NCBI RefSeq assembly: GCF_004155535.1 | Contig: NZ_RYUH01000010.1 | Span: 348,681-412,680 of the forward strand | DNA from: Bifidobacterium pseudolongum subsp. globosum | GTDB lineage: Bacteria; Actinomycetota; Actinomycetes; Actinomycetales; Bifidobacteriaceae | Reading direction: 5' to 3' | Length of the DNA stretch: 64,000 bases | Position numbers and translations under genes: made by a program | Part shown: positions 37,761 through 47,480 of the stretch, piece after piece | How positions within the stretch are numbered: the stretch's first letter is position 1 | How the letters are laid out: each line of letters starts with the position of its first letter | Notes under the pieces: generated by a model | Told to the model about the DNA's origin: nothing | Seen by the model: only the letters and a program-made list of their open reading frames with translations | The model's database searches: none

Positions 37761-37805
37761 GCAATGGTCCCGCCGGCGCTGTGCTGGCGCGGGCGGGACC
37801 ATTGC
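37761..37805 (-). terminator. 14-bp hairpin after trigger factor gene
   Basis: The arms are 37761-37774 and 37792-37805. It lies 47 bases past the trigger factor stop and before the ClC gene. Confidence 0.65.
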
Positions 37806-37852
37806 CTTACGGCAGTCAGCCAACCATGATCGGCGGTTCACCCGCCGGCATG

Positions 37853-39241
37853 TCAGGCGTTCTCTTCGTTGGAAGCGTTGAGCGAATCGGCCACGGCCGC
37901 AGCGGCAGCGGCGGCGGCGACGGATTCGTTGTCGTCCACGGCGGCCTCGGCTTCGGCCTCATCGGAGCCAAGGAACTCGCTCAGGTCGAGCGGCTCGCCG
38001 TCCACGGTGAACGAGACGGCGCGCATGCCGGCGAGCAGGCCCTTGGAACGGGCCACTTCCTCGACGGCGGAGCCGATCTGGCCGTTGCGCATGATGGCCT
38101 GGATGAACTGGTTCGGATCCATGCCGTACTGCTGTGCGATCGACGCGAGGAAGTTGAACACGTCGCTCTGCGACACCTCGACGTCCATCTTCTCGGCGAG
38201 CGCATCGAGGACCATCTGGTCTTCGAGCAGCTTGTCCACGGCCTCTTCCGCTTCCTTCTTCTGGTCCGCGGTGGCCTTGTCCTTGTCGGTGCCCATGCTC
38301 TGCAGCTGCTGCTCAAGCATGTGCTCCTTGACGCCCTTCGGCGCCGGGATCTCGAGGCCTTCCTCGATGCGCGCGATGAACGCGTCACGGGCCTTGGTGG
38401 CCTGCATGCCGAGCGCGTCGGACTCGATGTTCTTCTTGATCTCGTCCTTGAGCTCGTCGAGCGTGTCGAACTCGGAGGCTTCCTGCGCGAAGTCGTCGTC
38501 GAGTTCCGGCAGTTCCTCGGCCTTCACGGAGTTGACCTTGACCTTGACGAGGGCCTTCTCGCCTTCGTGCTCGCCGCCTTCCAGCGTGCTTTCGAACGAG
38601 GTTTCCTCGCCGGCCGACAGGCCTTCGAGGGCTTCGTCGAGGCCGTCGAGCATGGTGCCCGAACCGATCTCGTAGCTGATGCCCTCCTGGGAGTCGACGG
38701 ATTCGCCGTCGATCTGCGCATCGAGGTCGATGTTGACGAAGTCGCCGTTCTGGGCCGGGCGGTCCACGCCCACGAGGGTGGCGAAACGCTGGCGCAGGGA
38801 CTCAAGGCGGTTGTTCACGTCTTCGTCGGTGATCTCGGCCTTCTCAACCTCGATCGTCATGCCGTCAAGGTCCGGCAGCTCGAAATCAGGGCGGCGCTCA
38901 ACGGTCGCGGTGAACTTGAGCTTCGTGTCGTCGTCCGCGTTCTGAGGCATTTCCACGACTTCGATCTCCGGCTGCGCCATCGGACGGATCTCCTTGGTCT
39001 GCAGCGCCTGCGAATAGAAGTCCGGGATGGCCTTGTTCACGGCTTCGCCGGCTACGGCGCCGAATCCAACGCGCTGGTCGACGAGCTTGCCCGGCACATG
39101 GCCCTTACGGAAGCCAGGAACGGTGATCTGCTCGGCGATTTCCTTGCGAGCGGTGTCGAGGTACGGCTCGAACTCTTCCTGGTCGATGGTGATGGTGAGC
39201 TTGGCCTTGGTCGGCTCTAGATTCCTAACGCTGATTTTCAC
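37853..39241 (-). CDS. tig: Trigger factor
   Basis: A 462-residue ribosome-bound chaperone with peptidyl-prolyl isomerase activity. The ribosome-binding signature is PGFRKGHVPGKLVDQRVG near residue 42. The FKBP-like domain (about 150-240) includes NGDFVNIDLDAQIDG. A helical C-terminal domain ends in a run of Ala and acidic residues. The start is GTG 39241, with AGGAG about nine bases upstream. It belongs to the tig-clp region, with a ClC gene inserted between. Confidence 0.96.
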   Translation of the reverse strand: MKISVRNLEPTKAKLTITIDQEEFEPYLDTARKEIAEQITVPGFRKGHVPGKLVDQRVGFGAVAGEAVNKAIPDFYSQALQTKEIRPMAQPEIEVVEMPQNADDDTKLKFTATVERRPDFELPDLDGMTIEVEKAEITDEDVNNRLESLRQRFATLVGVDRPAQNGDFVNIDLDAQIDGESVDSQEGISYEIGSGTMLDGLDEALEGLSAGEETSFESTLEGGEHEGEKALVKVKVNSVKAEELPELDDDFAQEASEFDTLDELKDEIKKNIESDALGMQATKARDAFIARIEEGLEIPAPKGVKEHMLEQQLQSMGTDKDKATADQKKEAEEAVDKLLEDQMVLDALAEKMDVEVSQSDVFNFLASIAQQYGMDPNQFIQAIMRNGQIGSAVEEVARSKGLLAGMRAVSFTVDGEPLDLSEFLGSDEAEAEAAVDDNESVAAAAAAAAVADSLNASNEENA

Positions 39242-39290
39242 GCTGTATGCTCCTGATACGTATTGTCAATGCTCTGCCCGGAGGCAACCG

Positions 39291-40577
39291 TTACATGATA
39301 CCGCGAGTCAGCGACGCGGCCAACAGATGAATCTGCCATGGGCGGGCGCCTTGTTCCTCAAGGAATCCGGCCACATCGCGCGTGCCCGGCTCGTCGGTCC
39401 AGCACAGGTTGCGCACAATCTGCGGTTTGATCAGCACATCCGGCGGCGTATGCGTGTCTTCAGAAACCTGGTTGACGAGCGCCCGGCACTCCTGCAGACG
39501 CCTGAAACGGTCCGGGTGGTGCTTTTGCCAGAGTTTCATGGATTTCGGCGCATTGACCTGCGTGGCAGACCCTTCCGGCGCTGGCATGACCGGCAGTTCG
39601 CCCTCGGGCAATTCCAACGCGCGCTGGATGGCCTGCTTCCACACGCTCGGCTTGACTTTGCGCTGGATCGGTGCATACCGCTCGAACATCTTGTCCTGGT
39701 CGGTGCCCAAGTGCATGCGCACGCGCTCGTTGAGCGAGCGGATGGCACGGAACTGCCTGGCGTTGCGCGGTTTGGCCTGTGCGGCTTCGATGATCGACGC
39801 GTCGGCGAGCAGCAAACTCGGGGCGATGTCGTACCGCCGGGCGAGCTCATCGCGTTCGGTCCACAGTTCCTTGGCGATGGCAAGTGCACGGCGGTCGCGT
39901 TGGATGGTGTTGATGTGCGATATGCGCAGCCAGGGCACCGCATGGGGGCGCCGGGGGTGCAGATCCGTGCGCAGCACATACTCGAATTCCTGGCACGCCC
40001 ATTCCCATTTGCCCGCGCGTTTGAGGTCGATCGTCATCTTGTGCGCGAGCGGGATGAGCAGTTCCACGTCGAGCGCCGCGTAATTGCGCCAGTCGCGCGG
40101 CAGCGGCCGGTACGACCAGTCGGCGGCGGAATGCTCTTTCGCAAGCGTCATGCTCAGATAATGCTCGGTCACATAGGCGAGACCGAAGCGGTGGAGTCCC
40201 AGGATGCGCGCGGCGATCTCGGTGTCGAACAGCGCGTGGGGCGTGAGCGAGAGTTGGGCGAAGCCGGGAAGGTCCTGCTTCGCGTCGTGCAGGATCCATG
40301 TGGCGTCGCCGACGGCGCGGTTGAACATGCCCCAGTCCACGCCGACCGCGTTCAACGCCATCGGGTCGAGCAATCCGATGCCGGCGCCGTCGCGTTTGAA
40401 TTGGATGAGCCAATCGTCGTGGCCGTAGCGGTACCCCGACGCGCGCTCGGCGTCGGCCGCGAGCGGACCGGACGCCGCTGACAGCCTGTCGCAGTAGTCT
40501 TCGAAGCCTTCCAGGGTGTCGGTCACCTGCGGGACGCCTTCCCGGGGTTCCCGCAGCAACACGGGCTCGTCGTTCAC
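39291..40577 (-). CDS. rnd: Ribonuclease D
   Basis: A 428-residue 3'-5' exoribonuclease for tRNA and small RNA trimming. The DEDD exonuclease residues are seen in LAADAERASGYRYG, ILHDAKQDLPG and YAALDVELLIPLA. Two HRDC-like regions follow, one near RALAIAKELWTERDELA. The length is typical of actinobacterial RNase D. GTG 40577 follows AAGGAGAGCACGC. It ends 49 bases before the trigger factor start. Confidence 0.93.
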   Translation of the reverse strand: MNDEPVLLREPREGVPQVTDTLEGFEDYCDRLSAASGPLAADAERASGYRYGHDDWLIQFKRDGAGIGLLDPMALNAVGVDWGMFNRAVGDATWILHDAKQDLPGFAQLSLTPHALFDTEIAARILGLHRFGLAYVTEHYLSMTLAKEHSAADWSYRPLPRDWRNYAALDVELLIPLAHKMTIDLKRAGKWEWACQEFEYVLRTDLHPRRPHAVPWLRISHINTIQRDRRALAIAKELWTERDELARRYDIAPSLLLADASIIEAAQAKPRNARQFRAIRSLNERVRMHLGTDQDKMFERYAPIQRKVKPSVWKQAIQRALELPEGELPVMPAPEGSATQVNAPKSMKLWQKHHPDRFRRLQECRALVNQVSEDTHTPPDVLIKPQIVRNLCWTDEPGTRDVAGFLEEQGARPWQIHLLAASLTRGIM

Positions 40578-40684
40578 GCGTGCTCTCCTTGTTGGTGCAT
40601 CGGACTTGTCACAGACAAATCATGTAACCACTCCCCGACAGTCCACATCACCGGCCAAAGGTGCCGAAGCGGGCGCACAACCGT

Positions 40685-41575
40685 TTAATACACGGTGAAT
40701 CCGTAGGATTCGAATTGCTCCTTGACGCGTTCCTTGCACGCGCGCGACGGCCCCTTCTGGTCTTCGAGCGGGTACGGGATGCGCATCTCATGCCACTTGG
40801 GGCGCCCGAGCTGGTGGAACGGCAGCACGTCGATGTGCTCCACGCTGTCGCCGAAGGACTGGCAGATCCGGGCCACCTTGTCCACGTTCTCCTCGCCGTC
40901 GGTCAGGCCGGGCACGAGCACGAAACGCACCCAGATCTTCTTGCCCTTGGCGGCGAGCCGTTGGCCGAAGTCGATCGTGGGCTGCAGCACGCCGCCGGTC
41001 ACCTTCTCGTAGATGTCGGGGTCGCCGGATTTGACGTCGAGCAGGCACAGGTCGATGTCGTCAAGCATCTCGTCGGTGTAATTGCGGTTGAGGAACCCCG
41101 AGGTGTCCAGACACGTGTGCACCCCCATCTGCTTGGCTGCGTGGAACACGCGCGAGACGAAGGCGGGCTGCATCATCGATTCGCCGCCCGAGAACGTGAT
41201 GCCGCCATGTGTGGCCTTGAACAGGTCCGCGTAGCGTTCCACTTTCTTGATCATGGCGTCGAGGAACACCGGCTTGCCATCGCGCATCTTCCACGTGTCC
41301 GGATTCTGGCAGTATTGGCAACGCAATGGGCATCCGCTCATGAACACCGTCATGCGCGTGCCCGGCCCGTCGACCGACGTGTTGATGTCCCATGAGTGCA
41401 CGAAGCCGATGTCGCCGGTCTTCAGCGCGCGGATCCGGTCGCGCCGGTCGAGTCCGACCGGTGATTCGAAACCGGACAGGCCGCCCATGAGTGTTTGGCT
41501 GGCGTATTCCTTCGATGTTTTGAGCATGTGCTGCGTTGTCGTGCGGAACCCGGTGCTCTGCGCGTTGTTCTCCAT
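40685..41575 (-). CDS. pflA: Pyruvate formate-lyase activating enzyme
   Basis: A 296-residue radical SAM enzyme that places the glycyl radical on pyruvate formate-lyase. The cluster motif is MSGCPLRCQYCQNPDTW, and GGITFSGGESMMQP follows. It has about 35 extra N-terminal residues compared with E. coli PflA. ATG 41575 is chosen because GGAGGTGA lies eight bases upstream; an ATG at 41590 is possible. It lies downstream of pflB on the same strand. Confidence 0.95.
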   Translation of the reverse strand: MENNAQSTGFRTTTQHMLKTSKEYASQTLMGGLSGFESPVGLDRRDRIRALKTGDIGFVHSWDINTSVDGPGTRMTVFMSGCPLRCQYCQNPDTWKMRDGKPVFLDAMIKKVERYADLFKATHGGITFSGGESMMQPAFVSRVFHAAKQMGVHTCLDTSGFLNRNYTDEMLDDIDLCLLDVKSGDPDIYEKVTGGVLQPTIDFGQRLAAKGKKIWVRFVLVPGLTDGEENVDKVARICQSFGDSVEHIDVLPFHQLGRPKWHEMRIPYPLEDQKGPSRACKERVKEQFESYGFTVY

Positions 41576-41669
41576 GCCGGTCACCTCCATTGGCGCTAAG
41601 GCCCCTTTCACCTTACGGTGGGGTGCAGGGGCGCGCGTGTTGTTCATCGATTGCGTAACCAATTGCAAA

Positions 41670-41694
41670 GGGCGGAGCCAATGGCCCCGCCCTC
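41670..41694 (-). terminator. Hairpin between pflB and pflA
   Basis: A 7-bp outer stem (41670-41676 with 41688-41694) and a 3-bp inner stem, followed on the minus strand by TTTGC. It lies 23 bases past the pflB stop and may attenuate transcription into pflA. Confidence 0.5.
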
Positions 41695-41716
41695 ATGCGT
41701 TCACGTCAGTCTGACG

Positions 41717-44092
41717 TCAGTCCTCCACGGCGCCCTGATGGAAGGTGCGCGAGATGACGTCGAGCTGCTGCTCCTTGGTGAGCTTGACGAAGTTCACCGC
41801 GTAACCGGAGACGCGCACGGTCAGGTGCGGGTACTTCTCCGGGTGCTCCACGGCGTCTTCGAGCTGTTCCTTGCGCAGCACGTTGATGTTCGCGTGGTAC
41901 AGGCCGTGGCCGTTGCCCGCGTCGAGGATGCCCACCAGGTTGTTGATGCGCTCATCCTCGTCACGGCCCAGGCCGTCGGGGGTGATCGTGTTCGTCAGCG
42001 AGATGCCGTCGAGCGCGTCGTTGTAGTCGATCTTGCCGACCGAGAACATCGACGGGAGCATGCCGTGCGAGTCCATGCCGTTCTCCGGGTTCGCGCCCGG
42101 CGCGTACGGCGTGCCCTTGATGTGGCCCGAGGGGAAGGAACCGGTGTTCTTGCCGTATTCCACGTTCGAGGTGATCGTCAGGATCGACTGCGTCGGCACG
42201 GCGCCACGGTAGACCGGCAGGCGCTTGACCTGACCCATGACCGTGGAGACGACCCACTTGGCGATGTCGTCGGCGCGGTCGTCGTCGTTGCCGTAGAGCG
42301 GGAACTCGCCTTCGGTGCGGTAGCCGACGATCAGGTCGTCCTCGGCGCCTTCGACGTACTCGAACTCGTGGCCCGGCATGTCCTTGGCGTCCTTGTTGTA
42401 GATCGGGTACACCTTGGCGTACTTGCAGGCCGAGAGCGAATCCGCCGCGATGGACAGGCCGGACATGCCGCAGCCGAGCGTGCGGTAGACCTCGCGGTCG
42501 TGCAGCGCCATCTCGATCGCCTCGTATGCATACTTATCGTGCATGTAGTGGATGATGTTGAGCGCCTCGACGTAGGTCTCCGAGAGCCATTCGAGGGCCT
42601 TCTCGTAGTTCGCCTTGACCTTCTCGTAATCCAGGGAGCCGTCGGCTTCCGGCGTGATCGGCTCGATGTGGCCCTTGTCGATGACCTGCTGGCCGGTCAT
42701 CTCGTCACGGCCGCCGTTGATCGCGTACAGGAGCGCCTTGGCGGAGTTCACACGGGCCGCGAAGAACTGCATCTGCTTGCCCACGCGCATCGGCGAGACG
42801 CAGCATGCGATGGCGGCGTCGTCGCCCCAGTGCGAACGGATCTCCTTGTCGGACTCGTACTGGATGGCCGAGGTGTCGATCGAGATCTTGGCGCAGAAAC
42901 GCTTGTAGCCTTCCGGCAGCTTCGGATCCCAGAAGATCGTGATGTTCGGCTCGGGGCCCGGTCCAAGGTGCTCGAGTGTCAGCGTGTTGAGCAGACGGAA
43001 CGAGGTCTTCGTGACGAGCGTGCGGCCGTCGTCGCCGAAACCGGCGTCCGACCAGGTCGCCCAGTACGGGTCGCCCGAGAAGATCGAATCGTAGTCCTTG
43101 GTGCGCAGGAAGCGCACGATGCGCAGCTTCATCACCAGGTTGTCGATGATCTCCTGGGCGTCCTGCTCGGTGATCTTGCCGCTCTTGAGGTCGCGCTCGA
43201 AGTAGATGTCGAAGAACGTGGAGACGCGGCCGAAGCTCATCGCGGCGCCGTCCTGGCTCTTGACGGAGGCCAGATAGCCCATGTAGGTCCACTGCACGGC
43301 TTCCTGAGCGTTCATCGCCGGGCGTGCCAGGTCCAGGCCGTATTCCTTGCCCAGGTTGATGAGCTTCTTGAGGGCCTTGATCTGCTCATCATGCTCTTCG
43401 CGGTAACGGATCCAGTGCTCGATCTCGGTCTCCGAGAAATCGTTGCGGTACGGGATCGCGTCCTTGTCGCGCTGCTTGAACTTGATCAGCGCGTCCACGC
43501 CGTACAGGGCGACACGGCGGTAGTCGCCGATGATGCGGCCACGGCCGTAGGCGTCCGGCAGACCGGTGAGGATCTTGTTGTGGCGGGCGAGCTTGATGTT
43601 CTTGGTGTACACGCCGAACACGCCGTCGTTGTGCGTCTTGCGGTACTTGGTGAAGATCTCCTTGATCTTCGGATCCGGCTCCTTGCCGGCTTCCTTGATG
43701 GCCTGCTCGACCATGCGCCAGCCACCGTTCGGCATCATCGCGCGCTTGCAGGGCTCATCGGTCTGCAGGCCGACGATCACATTGTCGACCTCAGCGGAAT
43801 CGATGTAGCCAGCGGGGAATGCGTCCACATCCGCCGGGGTGTGGGTGTCCACGTCGTACACGCGCTGCTTGCGCTCGACAGCCAGGTAATTGTCATCCAG
43901 GTACTTCCACAGATGCTTCGTCTTGTCGGTGGCATCAGCGAGGAACGATTCGTCGCCCTCGTACGGGGTGTAGTTCTTCTGGATGAAGTCGCGAACGTCG
44001 ATGTCCTTCTCCCAGTTGCCCGGCACAAAACCTTCCCAGGCCTGCTCCTTGACTTCCTCTGGGGAGAGAGCGGTCGCATCAACTGCTGCCAT
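41717..44092 (-). CDS. pflB: Formate acetyltransferase (pyruvate formate-lyase)
   Basis: A 791-residue glycyl radical enzyme turning pyruvate and CoA into acetyl-CoA and formate. In bifidobacteria it supplies formate, acetate and ethanol from pyruvate. The two active-site cysteines are in [12 protein letters not shown] and the radical glycine is in [10 protein letters not shown] near the end. Length is slightly above E. coli PflB (760). ATG 44092 follows AAGGAGTACCA. Two CRP/GlxR-like palindromes lie 101-145 bases upstream. Confidence 0.98.
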   Translation of the reverse strand: MAAVDATALSPEEVKEQAWEGFVPGNWEKDIDVRDFIQKNYTPYEGDESFLADATDKTKHLWKYLDDNYLAVERKQRVYDVDTHTPADVDAFPAGYIDSAEVDNVIVGLQTDEPCKRAMMPNGGWRMVEQAIKEAGKEPDPKIKEIFTKYRKTHNDGVFGVYTKNIKLARHNKILTGLPDAYGRGRIIGDYRRVALYGVDALIKFKQRDKDAIPYRNDFSETEIEHWIRYREEHDEQIKALKKLINLGKEYGLDLARPAMNAQEAVQWTYMGYLASVKSQDGAAMSFGRVSTFFDIYFERDLKSGKITEQDAQEIIDNLVMKLRIVRFLRTKDYDSIFSGDPYWATWSDAGFGDDGRTLVTKTSFRLLNTLTLEHLGPGPEPNITIFWDPKLPEGYKRFCAKISIDTSAIQYESDKEIRSHWGDDAAIACCVSPMRVGKQMQFFAARVNSAKALLYAINGGRDEMTGQQVIDKGHIEPITPEADGSLDYEKVKANYEKALEWLSETYVEALNIIHYMHDKYAYEAIEMALHDREVYRTLGCGMSGLSIAADSLSACKYAKVYPIYNKDAKDMPGHEFEYVEGAEDDLIVGYRTEGEFPLYGNDDDRADDIAKWVVSTVMGQVKRLPVYRGAVPTQSILTITSNVEYGKNTGSFPSGHIKGTPYAPGANPENGMDSHGMLPSMFSVGKIDYNDALDGISLTNTITPDGLGRDEDERINNLVGILDAGNGHGLYHANINVLRKEQLEDAVEHPEKYPHLTVRVSGYAVNFVKLTKEQQLDVISRTFHQGAVED

Positions 44093-44152
44093 TGGTACTC
44101 CTTGATGTTGGTTCTCTTTTGATCAGCGCGTCCTCGCGCTGTCGACTCCTCC

Positions 44153-44158
44153 ATCGTA
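44153..44158 (-). promoter_or_regulatory. Possible -10 box of pflB
   Basis: TACGAT on the minus strand, 60 bases before the pflB ATG. No clear -35, as is common at activator-dependent promoters. Confidence 0.3.
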
Positions 44159-44192
44159 CGCGTTCTTTACCGGCGAAAAGCGTCGAAACGGC

Positions 44193-44206
44193 GTGAGCTA
44201 GCTCAC
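44193..44206. promoter_or_regulatory. CRP/GlxR-like palindrome upstream of pflB, site 1
   Basis: A perfect 14-bp palindrome, gtgagctagctcac, matching GTGA-N6-TCAC with the central TA of the GlxR-type consensus. It lies 101 bases upstream of the pflB ATG. Confidence 0.6.
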
Positions 44207-44223
44207 AAATGCCGTTTTTGGCT

Positions 44224-44237
44224 GTGAACTAGCTCAC
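44224..44237. promoter_or_regulatory. CRP/GlxR-like palindrome upstream of pflB, site 2
   Basis: gtgaactagctcac differs from site 1 at one base. The two centres are 31 bp apart, about three helical turns, so both face the same side of the DNA. Confidence 0.6.
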
Positions 44238-44274
44238 GAATGGTGTGGAGAACCGGCACAAGGCCGTATGGAGA

Positions 44275-44469
44275 CTACTTGGCGCCCCAGCTGTTCCACT
44301 GGTGGTCTTCGTCGTCCCACTGCTTGTTGCGCGTCTGGGCGGTTTTCAACGCGTCCATCGCGGCTTCGCGCGTGGGGTACGGTCCGATCCGGTTCTGCAT
44401 CGGCGATTGCGGCCCGAGCTCCACCTCGCCGGTCGCCGTGTTGTAATACCACTGCTGTGGATCTGTCAT
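44275..44469 (-). CDS. Small SPOR-like actinobacterial protein
   Basis: A 64-residue protein with aromatic N-terminus (QQWYYNTATGEVE), then RIGPYPTREAAMDALKTAQ and a Trp-rich end (QWDDEDHQWNSW). The layout matches short actinobacterial proteins annotated as SPOR-domain or hypothetical. Function is unknown. ATG 44469 follows GGAAAGGACCC. It is 51 bases downstream of nadE and may be co-transcribed with it. Confidence 0.8.
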   Translation of the reverse strand: MTDPQQWYYNTATGEVELGPQSPMQNRIGPYPTREAAMDALKTAQTRNKQWDDEDHQWNSWGAK

Positions 44470-44520
44470 GTTGGGTCCTTTCCTCTTTGGATGTCCGTAT
44501 GCCGCGCGACCGCACGACCG

Positions 44521-46215
44521 CTATTCACGAAACGCGCTCGTGACGGGCAGACGGCGGTCGCGGCCGAACGCGAGCGCGCTGACCTTCGGCCCGAGCGGGT
44601 ACTGGCGGCGCTTCCATTCGGCGCGGTCGACGAGGCGCATGACCGTCGAGACGGTCTCGTCGTCGAATCCGTCGGCGAGCAGGTCGGCGCGGCCGTGCGC
44701 GTGCTCGATGTATGCCTCGAGCACGCGGTCGAGCAGCTCGTACTGCGGCAGCGAATCGCTGTCCTTCTGCCCCGGGCGCAGTTCGGCGCTGGGGGCCTTG
44801 GTGATCGAGTTGACGGGGATCATCACACCGCCGGGCAGCTGCACGCCGGCGTCTCCCGCCTCGTTGCCGACGATGTGCAATCCACCGACGCCCATGCCCG
44901 CGGCGGCCGCGCTGTTGCGCCAGCGCGCCAACTGCCAGACCTTGGTCTTGAACACGTCTTTGATCGGCGCGTAGCCGCCCACCGCGTCACCGTAGATCGT
45001 CGAATAGCCGCAGGCGAGCTCGGACTTGTTCCCGGTCGCGAGCGCAAGCACGCCCTTGGAGTTCGAGTAGGCCATGACGATGACGCCGCGGATGCGCGCC
45101 TGCAGGTTCTCCGCGGACACGCCGTCCAGCGCGAGCTGCTGCTGGAACGCATCGTACATCGGTTTGATCGGCTGCACGTCGTAGTGTGCCCCGATGTTGG
45201 CGGCCAGATCGGCGGCGTCGTCTTTCGAGCCTTGCGACGAATACATGCTCGGCATCGAGATGCCGTACACGTTGCCGCCGCCCACCGCGTCGGCCGCCAT
45301 GGCCGCCACGAGGGCCGAGTCGATGCCGCCGGACAACCCCAGGCACACACCGGCGAAACCGTTCTTGGCCATGTAGTCCTTGAGTCCCAGCACGCATGCG
45401 GTGTACACCTCTTCGTCGGGGTCCATACGCGGTGCGACCTCGCACACCTCTTGGTGTTCGCGGTCCGTGTCGAGTGTGAAGTACGCGAGGTCCTCCATGA
45501 ACATCGGCGAACGCTGGAGCAGCGTGCCATCCGTATCCACCACGAAGGTGCCGCCATCGAAGACGAGGTCGTCCTGGCCGCCCACCTGGTTCACGTAGAT
45601 CATCGGCGCATGCACTTCGGCGGCGCGCCTGCGGGCCAGGTCGAGCCGGGTCCGGGTCTTGCCCTCTTCGTAGGGGGAGCCATTGATCGTCAGCAGCACG
45701 TCGATGTGCTCCGCGGCAAGCTCGGCGACCGGGCCGCCGTCCTGCCAGATGTCCTCACAGATTGCCAGCCCCACGCGCACGCCGTCGATCGAAAGCACGA
45801 CGTGCCGCTCACCGGCGGAGAAGATGCGGAATTCGTCGAACACGCCGTAATTGGGCAGGAAGTGCTTGTCGTACCCGGCCCACACCAGGCCGCCGTGCAG
45901 CACCACGAGGCGGTTGCGCGGCTTGCCGTTGGCGTGGTCGGTGCCGACGGTGCCCACCACCACGTACAGGCCTCCCATGCCTTCGCTTTCGAGCTGCGCG
46001 GCCAGTTCGTTGGCTTTGTTCCATGCGGCTTCACGGAATGTGGCACGCAGGGCCAGGTCTTCGATCGGGTAGCCGGTCAGGGTCATCTCCGGGAAGACGA
46101 CGACGTCGGCGCGCTCACGCGCCATGCGGGTGGTTGCGATGACTTTGGCGGCGTTGCCGTCCAGATCGCCCACGCAGGTGTCGATCTGCGCAAGCGCGAA
46201 ACGTGTTGTGCTCAT
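44521..46215 (-). CDS. nadE: NAD+ synthase, glutamine-hydrolysing
   Basis: A 564-residue enzyme for the last step of NAD synthesis. The N-terminal nitrilase-type glutaminase has the Glu in VVFPEMTLTGYP, the Lys in GYDKHFLPN and the Cys in LAICEDIW. The C-terminal synthetase has the PP-loop motif GLSGGIDSALVAA. It is the two-domain form, though somewhat shorter than the roughly 680-residue mycobacterial enzyme. ATG 46215 follows GGGGAGC. Confidence 0.96.
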   Translation of the reverse strand: MSTTRFALAQIDTCVGDLDGNAAKVIATTRMARERADVVVFPEMTLTGYPIEDLALRATFREAAWNKANELAAQLESEGMGGLYVVVGTVGTDHANGKPRNRLVVLHGGLVWAGYDKHFLPNYGVFDEFRIFSAGERHVVLSIDGVRVGLAICEDIWQDGGPVAELAAEHIDVLLTINGSPYEEGKTRTRLDLARRRAAEVHAPMIYVNQVGGQDDLVFDGGTFVVDTDGTLLQRSPMFMEDLAYFTLDTDREHQEVCEVAPRMDPDEEVYTACVLGLKDYMAKNGFAGVCLGLSGGIDSALVAAMAADAVGGGNVYGISMPSMYSSQGSKDDAADLAANIGAHYDVQPIKPMYDAFQQQLALDGVSAENLQARIRGVIVMAYSNSKGVLALATGNKSELACGYSTIYGDAVGGYAPIKDVFKTKVWQLARWRNSAAAAGMGVGGLHIVGNEAGDAGVQLPGGVMIPVNSITKAPSAELRPGQKDSDSLPQYELLDRVLEAYIEHAHGRADLLADGFDDETVSTVMRLVDRAEWKRRQYPLGPKVSALAFGRDRRLPVTSAFRE

Positions 46216-46262
46216 GCTCCCCTAGTGTATCCGCTCGCCACGCGTTACGCGTTTCGAATGAT

Positions 46263-47435
46263 TCACCGGGCGCCGCTTACGCGCAGGGCGTCAAGCACGT
46301 CGAGCGCGGCGTTCGCGTAGAAGTCGGCGCCCGTGCGCACCGTCTCGTCGAATCCCACGAAGCGCGGGCTGTGCCAATCGGCGCATCCGGGTGTGCCGTT
46401 CGACCCGACGAATGCGAACACCGGGCGGGTGACCCTGGCGTATTCGGCGAAGTCCTCGCCGGCCATCGACGGCATGATCGGCGCGAGGCTCGCGTATTGC
46501 GGGATATGCGCATACACCGGCTCGATGAGCGCGGGGTCGCTGACAAGCGGGTCCTGGAAGTCGTCCCAGTCCACGCTCGCGGCGATGCCGTAGGCCGCCG
46601 CCGTCTGTTCGACGATCGTGCGGAACCGCTCGGCCGCCAGGTCGCCGTCCTCGCGGTGGAAATAGCGCACAGTGCCTTGGAAGCCGGCTTCGGCGGGCAC
46701 AACGTTCCACACGTCGCCGCCATGCACTTCGGTCACCGAGACGACGAGCGGGTGGAACGGCGTGACATTGCGGCTCACAATGGTCTGCAGGCTCATGATC
46801 ATCGAGGCCATCGCCTCGAGCGGGCCGGTGCCTTTGTGCGGATAGCCGGCATGGGTGCCCTGCGCGTGCAGCGTGACGCCGAAGCGCACGCAGCCGGCCA
46901 TCATCGGGGCGGTGCCCGCGGCGAGCGTGCCGGGCGCGTAATTGGGGTTGTTGTGCGTGCCGATGATCGCCTCGACGCCGTCGACGAGCCCCGCGTCGAT
47001 CACGGCGCGCGCGCCGAGCCCCAGCTCTTCGGCGGGCTGGAAGATGATGCGCACGGTGCCGCCGATCAGTTCGCGGTGCGCGCTCAACCAGAACACCGCG
47101 CCCAGCAGGCTCGCCATGTGCAGGTCGTGCCCGCAGCCGTGCATGACGCCGGGGTTGACGGAAGCGAAGCCGAGCCCCGAATCCTCGTGGATCGGCAGGC
47201 CGTCGATGTCGGCGCGCAACGCGACGGTCGGCCCTGCGTGCGCGCCGGTGATCTGCGCCACGACACCGGTCTCCATCGGGTTCGCGAGCACGTCGATGCC
47301 GTGGTCGCGCAGCACACGCTCCAGATAGGCGCTCGTCTCCGTCTCGTGGAACGAACGCTCGGGGTGCGCATGCAGATGGCGGCGGATCGCGATCAGTTCA
47401 TCGGTGAGCGCGATGTGCGCGGTGATGGATTCCAT
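46263..47435 (-). CDS. M20D-family amidohydrolase
   Basis: A 390-residue metal-dependent amidohydrolase of the hippurate hydrolase/N-acyl-amino acid deacylase type. Visible metal-site motifs are VALRADIDGLPI, MHGCGHDLHMA, FQPAEELGLGA and THNNP, with MAGEDFAEY late. The second of two adjacent ATGs is used for spacing to AAAGGA. It follows metQ-metN-metI on the same strand, which suggests it releases methionine or a related amino acid from an imported acyl or peptide form; that is inference. Confidence 0.9.
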   Translation of the reverse strand: MESITAHIALTDELIAIRRHLHAHPERSFHETETSAYLERVLRDHGIDVLANPMETGVVAQITGAHAGPTVALRADIDGLPIHEDSGLGFASVNPGVMHGCGHDLHMASLLGAVFWLSAHRELIGGTVRIIFQPAEELGLGARAVIDAGLVDGVEAIIGTHNNPNYAPGTLAAGTAPMMAGCVRFGVTLHAQGTHAGYPHKGTGPLEAMASMIMSLQTIVSRNVTPFHPLVVSVTEVHGGDVWNVVPAEAGFQGTVRYFHREDGDLAAERFRTIVEQTAAAYGIAASVDWDDFQDPLVSDPALIEPVYAHIPQYASLAPIMPSMAGEDFAEYARVTRPVFAFVGSNGTPGCADWHSPRFVGFDETVRTGADFYANAALDVLDALRVSGAR

Positions 47436-47480
47436 CATGGGTCCTTTCGGCGAATGGGTGAAGTCGGCGGGCGTGCGCGC

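Noticed and set aside
41618..44122. 834-codon open frame on the plus strand
   Set aside because: It is antisense to pflB, which has both active-site motifs. Long antisense frames are expected from the high-GC third-position bias.
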